From NCBI RefSeq assembly GCF_003347605.1, contig NZ_QDFZ01000004.1, forward strand, positions 186,001-250,000: DNA of 64,000 nucleotides. The letters run 5' to 3'. Both the position numbers and the translations under genes were made by a program. The DNA comes from Chryseobacterium sp. KLBC 52 (GTDB lineage Bacteria; Bacteroidota; Bacteroidia; Flavobacteriales; Weeksellaceae). Shown one piece after another: positions 26,452-36,478 of the stretch. The notes under the pieces are model-generated. The model made no database searches, was not told where the DNA came from, and saw only the letters and a program-made list of their open reading frames with translations. Position 1 is the stretch's first letter. Each line of letters opens with the position of its first letter.

Positions 26452-28731
26452 ATGAAAAAAAAATTATTTTGCTTGCCGGTATTTCTGTTAGCAATATCAG
26501 CAAATGCCCAGTGGAGCAGAGGGGTACCTCAACAAAAAATAATAAAGAAAAGTGATTATTCTGTTTATTATCAGCTTGATATTGATCAAATAAGAACACA
26601 GCTGCTAAGAGCTCCTAAAATAGGTGAAGGTTCTCCCATCACGATTAACATTCCCACTCTTGAAGGAAAAATAGAGAAATTTGCAGTCAACAGTTTCCCG
26701 GTAATGGATGAGACGTTGGCTAACAAATATCAGCTGGGATCCTACGTTGGAACCGGAGTAGACGACCCAACCAAATACATCAGGTTCAGTGTTGCCCCCA
26801 ATGATTTTCAGTCCATGATCATTGGTGCCGACGGCCAATATGAGTTTATAGAGCCGGCAACATCTGATAAGTCATTTTATTCCGTACATGGAAAAACTAA
26901 TAAAAACGGATATGCATTTACATGTTCTACAAAGGAAAATAAGGAATCTGTTGCCAATCTTCAAAAGCTGAAAAGTGCAGGTATTACTGCAAGATCTAAT
27001 AATAAAACTTTTCACACCTTAAGGCTTGCTATGTCAGTGACCGGTGAATACACTACTTATTTCGGAGGAGTTGCTGGCGCACTTACTCAGATTAATGCTA
27101 CTTTGTCAAGAGTAAATGGTGTGTTTGAACAAGAATTTAATGTACATGTCAATGCAATAAATGCTCCGGGCCTGATCTTTACCAATTCTGCTAATGATCC
27201 CTACAGTGATTCCGACCAGATGTGTAAATGGAATTATGAACTGATGAATACATTGCATGGAGGAGCTTATGGTGTTACTGATAATGATTTTGATATTGGA
27301 CACCTATTCGGTGCTACAGGTGGTGGCGGAAATGCAGGTTGTATTGGCTGTGTCGGAAGTAATGATATTTCTACAAGTACAGCTGCTTCTTGCGGAAATT
27401 TACCTACTCCGGATAACTATAAAGGAAGTGGATATACCTCTCCAGGAATTGATTATTACGTGAGTGGAACATGGAATAGCAACAGTACAGCTCAATTACC
27501 ACCAAGTGGAGACGCCTTTGATATTGATTTTGTAACCCATGAAATGGGACATCAGTTGGGAGATAACCATACCTATAGTTATAATGAAAATATAGGAGCT
27601 ACTACCTATATGGAACCGGGATCAGGATCTACGATTATGGGCTATGCAGGAATTACAGGTGACAATACAGACGTTCAGAAACATTCTGATGCCTATTTTC
27701 ATAGTGTAAGCATTGACCAGGTGCAGGATAATCTTGCTGCAGTAACTGCTGATGTCGAAACACCTATCACCAATAATCCACCAGTTGTAGCAGCAATGAA
27801 TACAACCTATACCATTCCTAAATCTACAGCATTTGTACTGACAGCATCAGCAACAGATCCGGATGGAGATGCCCTGACTTATTGCTGGGAACAGGTAAAT
27901 TCCAGTTTATTAGCTAATGGTATTGGTAAATCAGCGGGTACAGGTGATAGCGCTTCAGCTATAGGTGGTACATCATCTGGAGCTAATTTCAGATCCTGGG
28001 CACCTACAACAAGTCCTACCAGATATTTCCCTAAGCTGGCAACCGTATTGGGAGGAGCTGTAAAAAATACAACGGATTTTGAAGCTGCAAGTAAAGTAGC
28101 AAGAACTACAAACTTCCGCGTGACGGTGAGAGATAATAAGCCGGGTGGACAGGCTCAGACTGCTTATGCTACTCAGACTGTAGTTGTAGGATCTGCAGCC
28201 GCGTTTACTGTAAATACAACATCATTAACACCCAATGCCAATTCTGCAATTGCATGGACTGTTTCAGGAACCACTGCTTCTCCATATAATGTAGCTAATG
28301 TAAAAATTGATTATACAGAAGATGCCGGAGTTACCTGGAATGACCTTGCTGCATCAGTTCCAAACACTGGATCAGCGAATGTTTTTATCCCGGCATCTTT
28401 AGCAGGAAAAACCATTTACTTGAGAGTTTCTGCCATTGGAAACGTTTTCTATGCTGTAAAGAAGGCTACAGTATCCGGATTATTGGCAGTGGCTGAAGCC
28501 GGAAATGTGAAATCTGTTAAAATCTATCCAAATCCTGCAGAAGATGTACTGAACGTCACGAATATTTCTTCAGGTGCTTCTTATGAAATTTTCAGTGCTC
28601 CTGGACAGGTGATTGCAAAGGGAACGATAGAAGATGGGAAAATTAATGTAAGAACTCTTGTGAAAGGAGTCTACTTTATTACCATCAATAATAAGGAAGA
28701 GAAAAGCACAACCAAGTTTGTGAAGAAGTAA
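26452..28731 (+). CDS. Secreted reprolysin-like zinc metalloprotease with T9SS sorting domain
   Basis: A 759-residue exported protease. It has a Sec signal (residues 1-20, ending ANAQ), a propeptide of about 180 residues, and a metzincin catalytic domain with the zinc site HEMGHQLGDNH (H363, E364, H367, H373) and a Met-turn in STIMGYAG. Ig-like/beta-sandwich domains follow, and a C-terminal type A sorting domain (KIYPNPAEDVLNVT ... LVKGVYFITI) targets it to the type IX secretion system. It should be released or surface-bound and degrade external protein. Its own terminator follows. Confidence 0.93.
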   Translation: MKKKLFCLPVFLLAISANAQWSRGVPQQKIIKKSDYSVYYQLDIDQIRTQLLRAPKIGEGSPITINIPTLEGKIEKFAVNSFPVMDETLANKYQLGSYVGTGVDDPTKYIRFSVAPNDFQSMIIGADGQYEFIEPATSDKSFYSVHGKTNKNGYAFTCSTKENKESVANLQKLKSAGITARSNNKTFHTLRLAMSVTGEYTTYFGGVAGALTQINATLSRVNGVFEQEFNVHVNAINAPGLIFTNSANDPYSDSDQMCKWNYELMNTLHGGAYGVTDNDFDIGHLFGATGGGGNAGCIGCVGSNDISTSTAASCGNLPTPDNYKGSGYTSPGIDYYVSGTWNSNSTAQLPPSGDAFDIDFVTHEMGHQLGDNHTYSYNENIGATTYMEPGSGSTIMGYAGITGDNTDVQKHSDAYFHSVSIDQVQDNLAAVTADVETPITNNPPVVAAMNTTYTIPKSTAFVLTASATDPDGDALTYCWEQVNSSLLANGIGKSAGTGDSASAIGGTSSGANFRSWAPTTSPTRYFPKLATVLGGAVKNTTDFEAASKVARTTNFRVTVRDNKPGGQAQTAYATQTVVVGSAAAFTVNTTSLTPNANSAIAWTVSGTTASPYNVANVKIDYTEDAGVTWNDLAASVPNTGSANVFIPASLAGKTIYLRVSAIGNVFYAVKKATVSGLLAVAEAGNVKSVKIYPNPAEDVLNVTNISSGASYEIFSAPGQVIAKGTIEDGKINVRTLVKGVYFITINNKEEKSTTKFVKK

Positions 28732-28751
28732 CCCAGTAAAAAACCTATAAA

Positions 28752-28781
28752 AAAAACCTCTGAGTCATCAGAGGTTTTTTT
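28752..28781. terminator. Bidirectional terminator
   Basis: A perfect 9-bp stem AACCTCTGA / TCAGAGGTT with a 4-base loop, flanked by A and T runs, between two convergent genes. It serves both. Confidence 0.9.
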
Positions 28782-28791
28782 ATGGGTTGTA

Positions 28792-31512
28792 TTATCTCAT
28801 AAAATAGTTGAAATAACTACAGCTTCCCATTAAGTTCTTCGTTGTTTCAGTATCAGAATACTGAGCTTTCAACTGAGCGAAATAGGTTCTGTATTTCTGG
28901 TTTTTAAGATTATCCATTTCCTTTTGTCTGGCATCTTCTTTTTCAGACCATTTAGGATCAGAATAATCAAAGTCTTTTGGAGCTTTCGCTTCATATTGGT
29001 AATACTTACCTTGTTCAGCACTTGCCATCTGGAATAAGATTCTTGCTTTTTCCTCTTTGTTATTGGAAAGCTTAAGTGCTTTTTGATAATAATTGATTGA
29101 CAGGTCAAAATTATCAGGTTCAATATAAGACGTATCAAGGAAGTTTTTATAATAATACTTGTAAGGGTTCTTTCTGTCTGTATTCCAGAAATCGTATTTC
29201 CCGCCATTACTATTGTCGATATCCATAACAAACAATTCGCGGTAGTATCCTAAAATAGAAGTATTGTACAATAAGTTTCCGATAAGCTGATTGGCTTTTG
29301 CTGCTTTTTCACCTGTGCCGTTTCCAATCTTTTTCAATTGAATCAATGCGTCAGCAAGTTGAAGCTTATCCATGCTTGTTGTAATGAAAGGGAAATCAGT
29401 GTAGTTTTCTGCTTTCATACTTTCACTATCCGGGCTTCCGAAACTTTCCCAAACATTATGCCCGAAGACAAGGTTTGAAATATTTTTAAATCCGTTGTAC
29501 TCTGCAGGAGCATATTGTTTTGGAGTGATGGTCTGGCCATTCTTTTCTGTCCATTCGTAATTTTGTCTTGGAATCCCCGCAAAGCTTTTTGCTTTTTCAT
29601 AATAAGATTTCGCCTTTTCAAAATCGGCAAGTCTCATGGCTCGGTCTCCATAAATCGTATTGAAGAAGGCATCAATATTACCTACACTGTCCATGTTTTT
29701 GGCGATGATCTGCTGCTCAAACTGGGTTTTATCAGGCTTTCTGTAAAATTCTTCTACGCTTTTTACCAGACTGGAGTTCGGGTTGTACTGCAAATCTGAA
29801 AGTTTATTGTTCATCAGGAATGATTTTCCATCCTCACCCTGAAGGAAATAACGGTTCGCAATAACATCCTTCAGGAAATCTGCTGTAGAAGGTACTTCAC
29901 CATAGTAATCAAAATTATCTGTAGTGGCAGTGTCTTTCTCTACTTTTTTCTCTACAAAGTATTCCGCATACTCTTTCATCAGATGGTCTTCATAGTCTGC
30001 ATCAATTTTCGGCTGGGAAACAATATCATTAAGAACTTTCATTCTTTTGATTTCCTCCAGATATTCCGGATTGGCCGTTTTGATGTCATTCAGAATTTCA
30101 GAACTTTCTTTATAGTCTTTCTTTAAAAACTTAAGATAAGCATCTGCAATCTGCCAGTATTCATCCTTAGACTTTTCTTTTGTTTTGTCTGTGAATTTTT
30201 CCAGGTCATTAAGGAAGTCCTGTGTCTTCTCATCGTAATAATACCCTGTTCTGTTATAGAATGGAATTCTGTCCGGATTGCTGAACAACTCATCATCACT
30301 TTGGTCTGCTTTAGCATTGTCACCTTTTTTGTCAGATTTTGAACCTCCGAAAAGATTTTTAAAGAACCTTACAATTTTCTGCCAGAAAGAAAGCTTTTCT
30401 TCCTTTACCTCAGTTTTGGCTTGATCTGTTGATTTATCTTTTGAAGTGTTATCTTTAGAATTTTCTTTTGCTTCTGCTTTTTGAGCATCGGAAGTGTAAT
30501 AGTAGGTAGGCAGATAGCTTCTTTCAAGTTCATTGATACTTCTGGCAGCCATTACCTTCAGAATCTCAGAATCAGGATTGATTTCATACATCTTTTCCAT
30601 CATCGGAATAGGATTGTTGAAGTCTTCATAGCCTAGCAGGAAATAAGCCATATTCTTTTCCTCATTCGTGTTGGCTCTTTTCATGATATTGCTGAAAGAG
30701 GCCGTGTCTGAAAGCTTCATAGAAACAAATGCAGATTCCTTACGGTCTTTGCTGTTCATGAATACCTGAAAGAAGTTCCAGTTGGCATCACTGTTCATTT
30801 CCAATCCTCTTTGTGCTCCTGCCAATTGGTCCAGAGACATGAAGTAGACCGTTCCTTTCAGTTTGATAGGAGCAACATATGTTTTGAAAGCCTGCACAGC
30901 AGAATCGTAATTTCTTGTATAATGATTCAGACGTACCAGCTGATATCCGTAACGTTGTTTGATTTCAGGATTTCTCGCTGCATTGTATAAAGAGGTTAAA
31001 GCTGAGATCGTTTTATGGTAATCGAGAGCAGTAGCATTTTTTCTGTTGGCATCCCTGTCGTAATAGAATGAGTTTTCACTTTCTATATAATTGATGCTCA
31101 TATAAGGTTCAAGATATTTGGCTTCAATCAAATAATCAATACCTTCTTTGTATTTTTGATAAAATCCGGTACCTAGTTTCTGCAAAAGAGGGTTGGTTGG
31201 ATTTCCGTTCTTTAAAGCATTCAGGTCGTTCATACTGATCTTATACACCAGATTCTGGGTTTCAGAATAGCTCAGCTGATTGTTGAAGAACTTTTTCCAG
31301 GTTTCCACATTGTCATCAGGAATCAATGCCGAATTATATCCTCCATAAAATCTGCTTGAATAATTGTGCAGAAAAGGAAGGTAGGCCTTGTCCTTGATGA
31401 TGGTTTGCGTAAAAAGGTTGAAGTAATCATAATCAGGATCTGACCACGCGCACGCGTCAGATTGGGTATAGAAAAGTGATACAACCGCAAGTGAAAGAAT
31501 ATACTTTTTCAT
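28792..31512 (-). CDS. Large secreted helical-repeat (TPR-like) protein of unknown function
   Basis: A 906-residue protein with a Sec signal (MKKYILSLAVVSLFYTQSDA) and a mature N-terminus CAWSDPDYDYFNLF. Most of the chain looks like tandem helical hairpins of TPR type (for example ERARILFQMASAEQGKYY-like repeats near the end and DFEKAKSYYEKAKSFAG). A central low-complexity, Lys/Ser/Asp-rich insert (about 345-415) holds an amphipathic FWQKIVRFFKNLFGG segment that could bind a membrane. I know similar proteins only as hypothetical Bacteroidota proteins. It is followed in the same direction by no further gene; the 325-residue lipoprotein gene lies 76 bases upstream. Confidence 0.75.
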   Translation of the reverse strand: MKKYILSLAVVSLFYTQSDACAWSDPDYDYFNLFTQTIIKDKAYLPFLHNYSSRFYGGYNSALIPDDNVETWKKFFNNQLSYSETQNLVYKISMNDLNALKNGNPTNPLLQKLGTGFYQKYKEGIDYLIEAKYLEPYMSINYIESENSFYYDRDANRKNATALDYHKTISALTSLYNAARNPEIKQRYGYQLVRLNHYTRNYDSAVQAFKTYVAPIKLKGTVYFMSLDQLAGAQRGLEMNSDANWNFFQVFMNSKDRKESAFVSMKLSDTASFSNIMKRANTNEEKNMAYFLLGYEDFNNPIPMMEKMYEINPDSEILKVMAARSINELERSYLPTYYYTSDAQKAEAKENSKDNTSKDKSTDQAKTEVKEEKLSFWQKIVRFFKNLFGGSKSDKKGDNAKADQSDDELFSNPDRIPFYNRTGYYYDEKTQDFLNDLEKFTDKTKEKSKDEYWQIADAYLKFLKKDYKESSEILNDIKTANPEYLEEIKRMKVLNDIVSQPKIDADYEDHLMKEYAEYFVEKKVEKDTATTDNFDYYGEVPSTADFLKDVIANRYFLQGEDGKSFLMNNKLSDLQYNPNSSLVKSVEEFYRKPDKTQFEQQIIAKNMDSVGNIDAFFNTIYGDRAMRLADFEKAKSYYEKAKSFAGIPRQNYEWTEKNGQTITPKQYAPAEYNGFKNISNLVFGHNVWESFGSPDSESMKAENYTDFPFITTSMDKLQLADALIQLKKIGNGTGEKAAKANQLIGNLLYNTSILGYYRELFVMDIDNSNGGKYDFWNTDRKNPYKYYYKNFLDTSYIEPDNFDLSINYYQKALKLSNNKEEKARILFQMASAEQGKYYQYEAKAPKDFDYSDPKWSEKEDARQKEMDNLKNQKYRTYFAQLKAQYSDTETTKNLMGSCSYFNYFMR

Positions 31513-31588
31513 AGGGTGTGCAGTGTTTTTTTAGTTTTAATATTGTATGATGTAGTGTTCTGGCAAGTGTGCCTCTATCTCCAGGAGA

Positions 31589-32566
31589 TTAAAATTTTCG
31601 GTCTAAGACAAATTTACTATCTAATTGATAATAAATAATATTAAAATGTGGGATTTTTTTCTGTAAAAACGCAATGACATCGTTAAGCTGTTCTTCGGAG
31701 ATTTCTTCTACCTTTATTTTGAAACCTTTGTTTAAATAACTTCCAAAGTAGAATCCGTCTTTCATGACTTCAACTTCGTGATCTGAAATTTTTTTGAAAT
31801 CGGAGTTTTCCAGATCTCTTTTCGATAAGGCATTAATAAGTTTATGTTTTCCTAAATGATTGGTAACAATTCCCCACGAATAAATAGGAAGTGCCACTTC
31901 AACATTCTTGATAGGATAGTCTTCCATTTTTGAAAGGTAGCTTTTCAGAATATTCACATCCAGAATAGAATTCTTATCAGACTTTTCCAAAGGCGATGAA
32001 GTAGAGTAGCACATCAGATATACCTTTTCCACAGGAGGAATTCCGGTCTGCTTTTTATCTTTCACCTGGTGAAGGCGAAGTGTACAGGTAATTTCTTTTC
32101 CTGAAATTTTTTTGAGTTCTTTCAGGAATTTAAAATAATCATTTCTTGTTCCGGCTGTCCAGTCACAGTCGATTTGAATTTCATGATTGGTTTTGAGGTG
32201 ATATTCTTCTGCTTTCTTTTGAATTAAAAGATGAATGCTTTCTGCCAGAAATCTGATCTCTTCTGATGAGATACCCAATAAGGTCTGATTAGTAATGAAA
32301 ACCGTAGGAACAATCTGTTTATCTGTCTGAAAACTTGCGTCTTTAGTGATTACAGCAACGGGTTGAAATTTCCCGTTCACTTTATCTACATCAAAGAATC
32401 TGGTATATAAATAAGGAACTGCAGCTTTATCTAATGCTTTCTTTTCTGCATTGTCAAGCTTCAGTTTGGTTTTCCAGTAATAAAACGTGTAAGGATGATT
32501 CTCTTTCCTGTTGCATGATACAGTAAAAAAGAGAAGAAGTAGAAATAAAATTTTTAAATGTCTCAT
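31589..32566 (-). CDS. Lipoprotein with TIM-barrel-like (DUF3142-like) domain
   Basis: A 325-residue lipoprotein (lipobox ending at C18, TVSCN). Its alternating strand/helix pattern with IQIDCDWTAGTRNDYFKFL, VYLMCYST and VEVALPIYSWGIV resembles glycosidase-like TIM barrels such as DUF3142; this family match is tentative. The conserved acidic DCDW strand would be at a barrel active site. It lies upstream of, and is likely co-transcribed with, the 906-residue protein. Substrate unknown. Confidence 0.65.
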   Translation of the reverse strand: MRHLKILFLLLLFFTVSCNRKENHPYTFYYWKTKLKLDNAEKKALDKAAVPYLYTRFFDVDKVNGKFQPVAVITKDASFQTDKQIVPTVFITNQTLLGISSEEIRFLAESIHLLIQKKAEEYHLKTNHEIQIDCDWTAGTRNDYFKFLKELKKISGKEITCTLRLHQVKDKKQTGIPPVEKVYLMCYSTSSPLEKSDKNSILDVNILKSYLSKMEDYPIKNVEVALPIYSWGIVTNHLGKHKLINALSKRDLENSDFKKISDHEVEVMKDGFYFGSYLNKGFKIKVEEISEEQLNDVIAFLQKKIPHFNIIYYQLDSKFVLDRKF

Positions 32567-32583
32567 TGGTGTAAATCACCCTT

Positions 32584-32614
32584 CAAAATTAAAGATATTT
32601 TGGCAGAATATAAA
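32584..32614 (-). promoter_or_regulatory. Promoter of the TIM-barrel lipoprotein gene
   Basis: On the minus strand TTTA (32614-32611), 19 bases, TAATTTTG (32591-32584), ending 17 bases before the ATG. This is close to the consensus. Confidence 0.6.
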
Positions 32615-32704
32615 CCGTAAAATCCCGGTGATTAAAGGTAGGAAGCAAATAAATATCGTATTTACATATTATGACTTGTTTAAATGTAGTCGATTGTATA
32701 ACTA

Positions 32705-32780
32705 TTCCCCTCCTCCGGAGGGGCGGCAAATTTATAATTTGACGGGGTGGTTCCCAACAACAAGAAAACCACCCCTGACG
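32705..32780. repeat. Dispersed double-hairpin repeat
   Basis: The first hairpin is CCCCTCC / GGAGGGG (32707-32723), the second GGGGTGGTT / AACCACCCC (32744-32775). I recognise this arrangement as a common intergenic repeat of flavobacteria; copy number elsewhere cannot be checked here. It occupies the gap between two minus-strand genes. Confidence 0.6.
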
Positions 32781-32807
32781 GAATGGCTTTTTCTATATAT
32801 TATTGTA

Positions 32808-33230
32808 CTACTTAAAAAATTCGCTTTCGCAGGTACAGGTTTCTTTGTTGAGGCTCTCACTGGCTGAGCAGCAGCCTTCAAGATTTTTAACGTTACCTTT
32901 TTCATCGGTAAGGTAGATTTTATCCTTATCGAATTTCACGAAAAACGTTTCTTCAAATTTTTTAAAAACCACTTTCATTACCTTATTGGGTGAGTATTTA
33001 CCAACATTGATTTCTTCTGTGGTTTCTTCTCCGCTGGCCTGATTCACCTGGACGTATCCAAAATGTACATCACCATTATTTTTAAGATCCAGATAATAAT
33101 GAGGAGTTCCTGTGCCACTATATCCTTTCATGATATCAAAAGCTCTGTATCCAATAAAAGGAAGCTCTGTCTGCTGTGCCCACGTAAAAATGCTGATGCA
33201 CAGAATTATTACACTGAAAAACTTTTTCAT
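32808..33230 (-). CDS. Small secreted protein of unknown function
   Basis: A 140-residue protein with a Sec signal (MKKFFSVIILCISIFTWAQ), a beta-rich middle (HYYLDLKNNGDVHFGYVQV, VMKVVFKKFEETFFVKF, KIYLTDEKGNV) and a Cys-rich C-terminus (GCCSASESLNKETCTCESEF) that may form disulfides. No family recognised. TACTTTTG lies about 20 bases before the ATG as a promoter box. Confidence 0.7.
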   Translation of the reverse strand: MKKFFSVIILCISIFTWAQQTELPFIGYRAFDIMKGYSGTGTPHYYLDLKNNGDVHFGYVQVNQASGEETTEEINVGKYSPNKVMKVVFKKFEETFFVKFDKDKIYLTDEKGNVKNLEGCCSASESLNKETCTCESEFFK

Positions 33231-33243
33231 AGATTATTTTTTT

Positions 33244-33251
33244 CAAAAGTA
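33244..33251 (-). promoter_or_regulatory. -7 promoter element of the small secreted protein gene
   Basis: On the minus strand TACTTTTG fits TAnnTTTG, 13 bases before the ATG; no well-placed -33 element. Confidence 0.4.
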
Positions 33252-33352
33252 AAGATATTTAAGCAAAACAGCTACCGTAAAAAAACGGTTATTATACTTT
33301 AGAATAAATGTTGAATTAAATATAGTAATCTCGTGATCACAACATCATGATA

Positions 33353-33376
33353 AAGCCACCCCAAAAGGAGTGGCTT
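33353..33376 (-). terminator. Probable terminator of the glycerol operon
   Basis: A 10-base inverted repeat AAGCCACCCC / GGAGTGGCTT (one mismatch) with an AAAA loop. On the minus strand it follows the last gene of the glp operon and is trailed by a short T tract. Confidence 0.55.
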
Positions 33377-33398
33377 CTATAATTGAGTTAAAATCTGA

Positions 33399-34208
33399 TT
33401 AAAAAACGGTTGCCGCAAGCTGAATCCTTGCAAACTTATTCGATGGATTCCACATCGCCATCATGGATACCGGAAGGCTGTAATGATCAGTAATCTTAAC
33501 AACCTTTCCAGCCTTTACCCCTACATTTACGATGTCAAAGCTGTTTTGGCCATTGCCATATAAAAAGGTTTTGTCGTTGAGAGCGAATCCTGCTCCTACG
33601 AATGCATCGAGATTGACTTTCTGTCCTTTGATGACAGGATAGCTTGCCTGTACATAGGTAGAATATCTGTTCTTTTTATAACTTCCATCAGCTTCCAGAA
33701 TTACTTCTCCTGCATTGGCTCCTCCATACAGCATGATATCAGCCTCAATATTGATCGGGAATGATGGCCCGAAAGTATAGTTGGTTCTTAAATCAATAAT
33801 ATGGGCAGTTCTTCTCTGTGAGTAACTAAAGATGTCATCTGCAGCTACTGCAGTATTGATGTTTCTGGAGTTATAAAGATCCCATAGTCCGATATAAAAA
33901 CGTCCGTCAGAATATTGAATATAATAATTGATCTCTTTATAATGGGTGTTGTCTTTATCATCTGCCAGTGCAGATGCTCCCCAGATTCCTACCTTCCATT
34001 TCTTCTCCGCATCCAGGGCATATGACAGATTTCCCATTACAACAGGTTTATCGGTGATGATAGGGCCTCTCCACAAGTGATTATTCTGAATATTGGCTGT
34101 AAAATCAAGTCTGCCTTCTCTGGATTCCTTGTTTTCGCCACTTTCCTGCGAAAATAACCTTCCTGTGCCCAAAACAAGAAAGAAGATTCCTTTTAAGATT
34201 TTTTTCAT
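33399..34208 (-). CDS. Outer-membrane beta-barrel protein linked to the glycerol operon
   Basis: A 269-residue protein with a Sec signal (MKKILKGIFFLVLGTGRLFSQ) and repeated amphipathic beta-strands (for example KWKVGIWGASALA, GRFYIGLWDLYNSRNI, INIEADIMLYGGANA, YSTYVQASYPVI) ending in a C-terminal Phe. It looks like a 12-strand-class outer-membrane barrel. The frame is open 30 codons upstream, but that overlaps glpF and lacks a signal peptide, so the ATG at 34208 is used. As the last gene behind glpF it may admit glycerol or glycerol esters across the outer membrane; this is inference. Confidence 0.75.
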   Translation of the reverse strand: MKKILKGIFFLVLGTGRLFSQESGENKESREGRLDFTANIQNNHLWRGPIITDKPVVMGNLSYALDAEKKWKVGIWGASALADDKDNTHYKEINYYIQYSDGRFYIGLWDLYNSRNINTAVAADDIFSYSQRRTAHIIDLRTNYTFGPSFPINIEADIMLYGGANAGEVILEADGSYKKNRYSTYVQASYPVIKGQKVNLDAFVGAGFALNDKTFLYGNGQNSFDIVNVGVKAGKVVKITDHYSLPVSMMAMWNPSNKFARIQLAATVF

Positions 34209-34216
34209 CGTGTGTT

Positions 34217-34948
34217 TTATTTTAAGAATCCATATAATACTGCTGCAATAATAGCTCCTGTAACCGGACCTACTACAGGAATCCACGCATATCCCCAATC
34301 ACTGCTTCCCTTTACAGGTAAAATGGAATGCATGATTCTTGGAGCAAGATCTCTTGCCGGGTTAATGGCATAGCCTGTAGTTCCTCCCAGAGATAAACCA
34401 ATTGCCCATACTACAAAGGTAACAGGGATCGCTCCGATGGAACCCAGGCCTACTTTGGCTGCTGGATCTGTCTGCAAAGAAATACTTGGATCTGCAAAGT
34501 AGAAAACACAGAATACCAGTACAAAAGTTCCGATGATCTCACTGATAAGATTGGAAGATGTTTTTCTGATAGCCGGGCCTGTACTGAAACATGCCAGTTT
34601 TGCTCCTTCATCTTCCGTAATGGCAAAATGATCTTTATGAAACAGCCATACTAAAAATGCACCCAGCATTCCTCCGATCATTTGCGCTGCAATATAAGAG
34701 GGAACCAGGTCCCACGAAAACTTTCCTGCAGTCGCAAGACCAATGGTTACAGCCGGATTCAGATGGGCCCCACTTATTGGCCCTGCAACGGTTACTCCCA
34801 CAAATACGGCCAATGCCCATGCGGTAGTAATAACAATCCATCCGGAATTATTTCCTTTCGTATCTTTTAAGACAACATTGGCTACAACACCGTTGCCTAA
34901 CAATATAAGAAGCATCGTTCCGATTACTTCTGCAATAAATGGGGTCAT
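34217..34948 (-). CDS. glpF: Glycerol uptake facilitator (aquaglyceroporin)
   Basis: A 243-residue MIP-family channel with six transmembrane helices and two half-helices. Both NPA motifs are present: GAHLNPAVTIG and YAINPARDLAPR. The Asp after the second NPA-Arg (NPARD) is typical of glycerol-conducting members. It lets glycerol diffuse through the inner membrane to GlpK. It lies 23 bases after glpK and 8 bases before the outer-membrane barrel gene. Confidence 0.95.
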   Translation of the reverse strand: MTPFIAEVIGTMLLILLGNGVVANVVLKDTKGNNSGWIVITTAWALAVFVGVTVAGPISGAHLNPAVTIGLATAGKFSWDLVPSYIAAQMIGGMLGAFLVWLFHKDHFAITEDEGAKLACFSTGPAIRKTSSNLISEIIGTFVLVFCVFYFADPSISLQTDPAAKVGLGSIGAIPVTFVVWAIGLSLGGTTGYAINPARDLAPRIMHSILPVKGSSDWGYAWIPVVGPVTGAIIAAVLYGFLK

Positions 34949-34971
34949 ATAAGTTTTTTTTGATGAGTGAG

Positions 34972-36468
34972 TTAATCTTCTATCCAGCTTTGAGCGCTTT
35001 TTACAGCTTTCTTCCAGAAATGGGTCATTTTATCCACCTGTTCTCTGTTTAATTGAGGGTGGAAATCTTTATCTACAATCCATTGTTCCTGGATTTCGTC
35101 GATACTTTTCCAGTATCCTACTGCAAGTCCTGCAAGGTAGGCAGCTCCAAGAGCTGTAGTTTCCAGTGTTTTCGGTCTTGTGATTTTAAATCCGAAAAGG
35201 TCAGATTGTATCTGCATCAGAAGATCACTTGCAGATGCACCACCGTCTACTCTTAATTCAAGACTTGCTTTTCCGGAATCGGCTTCCATTGCTTTTACAA
35301 TATCATAAACCTGAAATGCAATTCCTTCCAGGGTTGCTCTTGCGATATGGGCATCGGTCGTTCCGCGGGTAATTCCTACAATAGTTCCACGGGCATACTG
35401 ATCCCAGTAAGGAGCACCAAGGCCAGTTAATGCAGGAACAAAATAAACGCCTCCATTATCTTCTACTGAAGCGGCCAGTTCATTCACCTGATCAGAAGAA
35501 TGAATAAGCTTAAGACCATCTCTTAGCCATTGGATGGCGGCACCTCCTACGAATACACTTCCTTCGAGAGCGTAGTTCACTTTTCCATTGATTTTCCAGG
35601 CTACTGTTGTTAGAAGATTGTTTTTAGAAGAAACAGCTTCCGTTCCTGTATTCATTAATAAGAAACATCCTGTTCCGTAAGTGTTTTTTACCATTCCCGG
35701 AGTGGTGCACATCTGTCCGAATAAAGCAGCCTGCTGGTCACCGGCAATACCCGCGATTGGAATTTTGGTAGAGAATAGAGTAGTAGCGGTCTCTCCGTAT
35801 ATCTCACTGCTTTGTTTTACTTCAGGAAGAATGTTTTTAGGAATGTCAAACAATTCTAATAAATCATTATCCCATTCTAAAGTATGAATATTAAGAAGCA
35901 TTGTTCTGCTGGCATTGGAAACATCAGTGATAAACATTTTTCCACGAGTCAGTTTCCATACAAGCCATGTATCAACAGTTCCGAAACATAATTTTCCTTC
36001 TTCGGCTTTCTGTCTTGCTCCTTCTACGTTATCAAGAATCCATTTTAACTTAGTGGCTGAAAAGTAAGCATCCAGAACCAATCCTGTTTTTTCTTTGATG
36101 GTTTCTGCATGTCCTTGTTCTTTCAGTTCGTCGCAGTATTTTGAAGTTCTTCGGTCCTGCCATACAATAGCATTGTAGATAGGTTCGCCGGTTTCCTTAT
36201 CCCAAACAATGGTAGTTTCACGTTGGTTGGTAATTCCGATAGCGGCAACTTCCAGTCCGGAGATTCCTGCTTTTGCTATAATTTCTGCTGCTACGGAGAT
36301 CTGCGAAGACCAGATTTCGTTTGGATCGTGCTCTACCCAGCCTGGGGTAGGAAATATTTGTCTGAAATCTTTTTGAGATACATATTCTATTTCTCCACTA
36401 TGGTTGAAGAGAATCGCTCTGGAGGAAGTTGTTCCCTGATCTAGAGCGAGGATAAGCTTTTCATTCAT
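34972..36468 (-). CDS. glpK: Glycerol kinase
   Basis: A 498-residue FGGY-family kinase that phosphorylates glycerol to sn-glycerol 3-phosphate. Key blocks are [19 protein letters not shown] (phosphate 1), [40 protein letters not shown] (phosphate 2) and the adenosine-site [15 protein letters not shown]. Length is standard. It starts 10 bases after glpD in the same operon. Confidence 0.97.
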   Translation of the reverse strand: MNEKLILALDQGTTSSRAILFNHSGEIEYVSQKDFRQIFPTPGWVEHDPNEIWSSQISVAAEIIAKAGISGLEVAAIGITNQRETTIVWDKETGEPIYNAIVWQDRRTSKYCDELKEQGHAETIKEKTGLVLDAYFSATKLKWILDNVEGARQKAEEGKLCFGTVDTWLVWKLTRGKMFITDVSNASRTMLLNIHTLEWDNDLLELFDIPKNILPEVKQSSEIYGETATTLFSTKIPIAGIAGDQQAALFGQMCTTPGMVKNTYGTGCFLLMNTGTEAVSSKNNLLTTVAWKINGKVNYALEGSVFVGGAAIQWLRDGLKLIHSSDQVNELAASVEDNGGVYFVPALTGLGAPYWDQYARGTIVGITRGTTDAHIARATLEGIAFQVYDIVKAMEADSGKASLELRVDGGASASDLLMQIQSDLFGFKITRPKTLETTALGAAYLAGLAVGYWKSIDEIQEQWIVDKDFHPQLNREQVDKMTHFWKKAVKSAQSWIED

Positions 36469-36478
36469 GTATATAGTG

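Noticed and set aside
34209..34298. Upstream extension of the outer-membrane barrel frame
   Set aside because: It overlaps glpF coding sequence and gives a Cys/Ser-rich stretch; the signal peptide begins at 34208.
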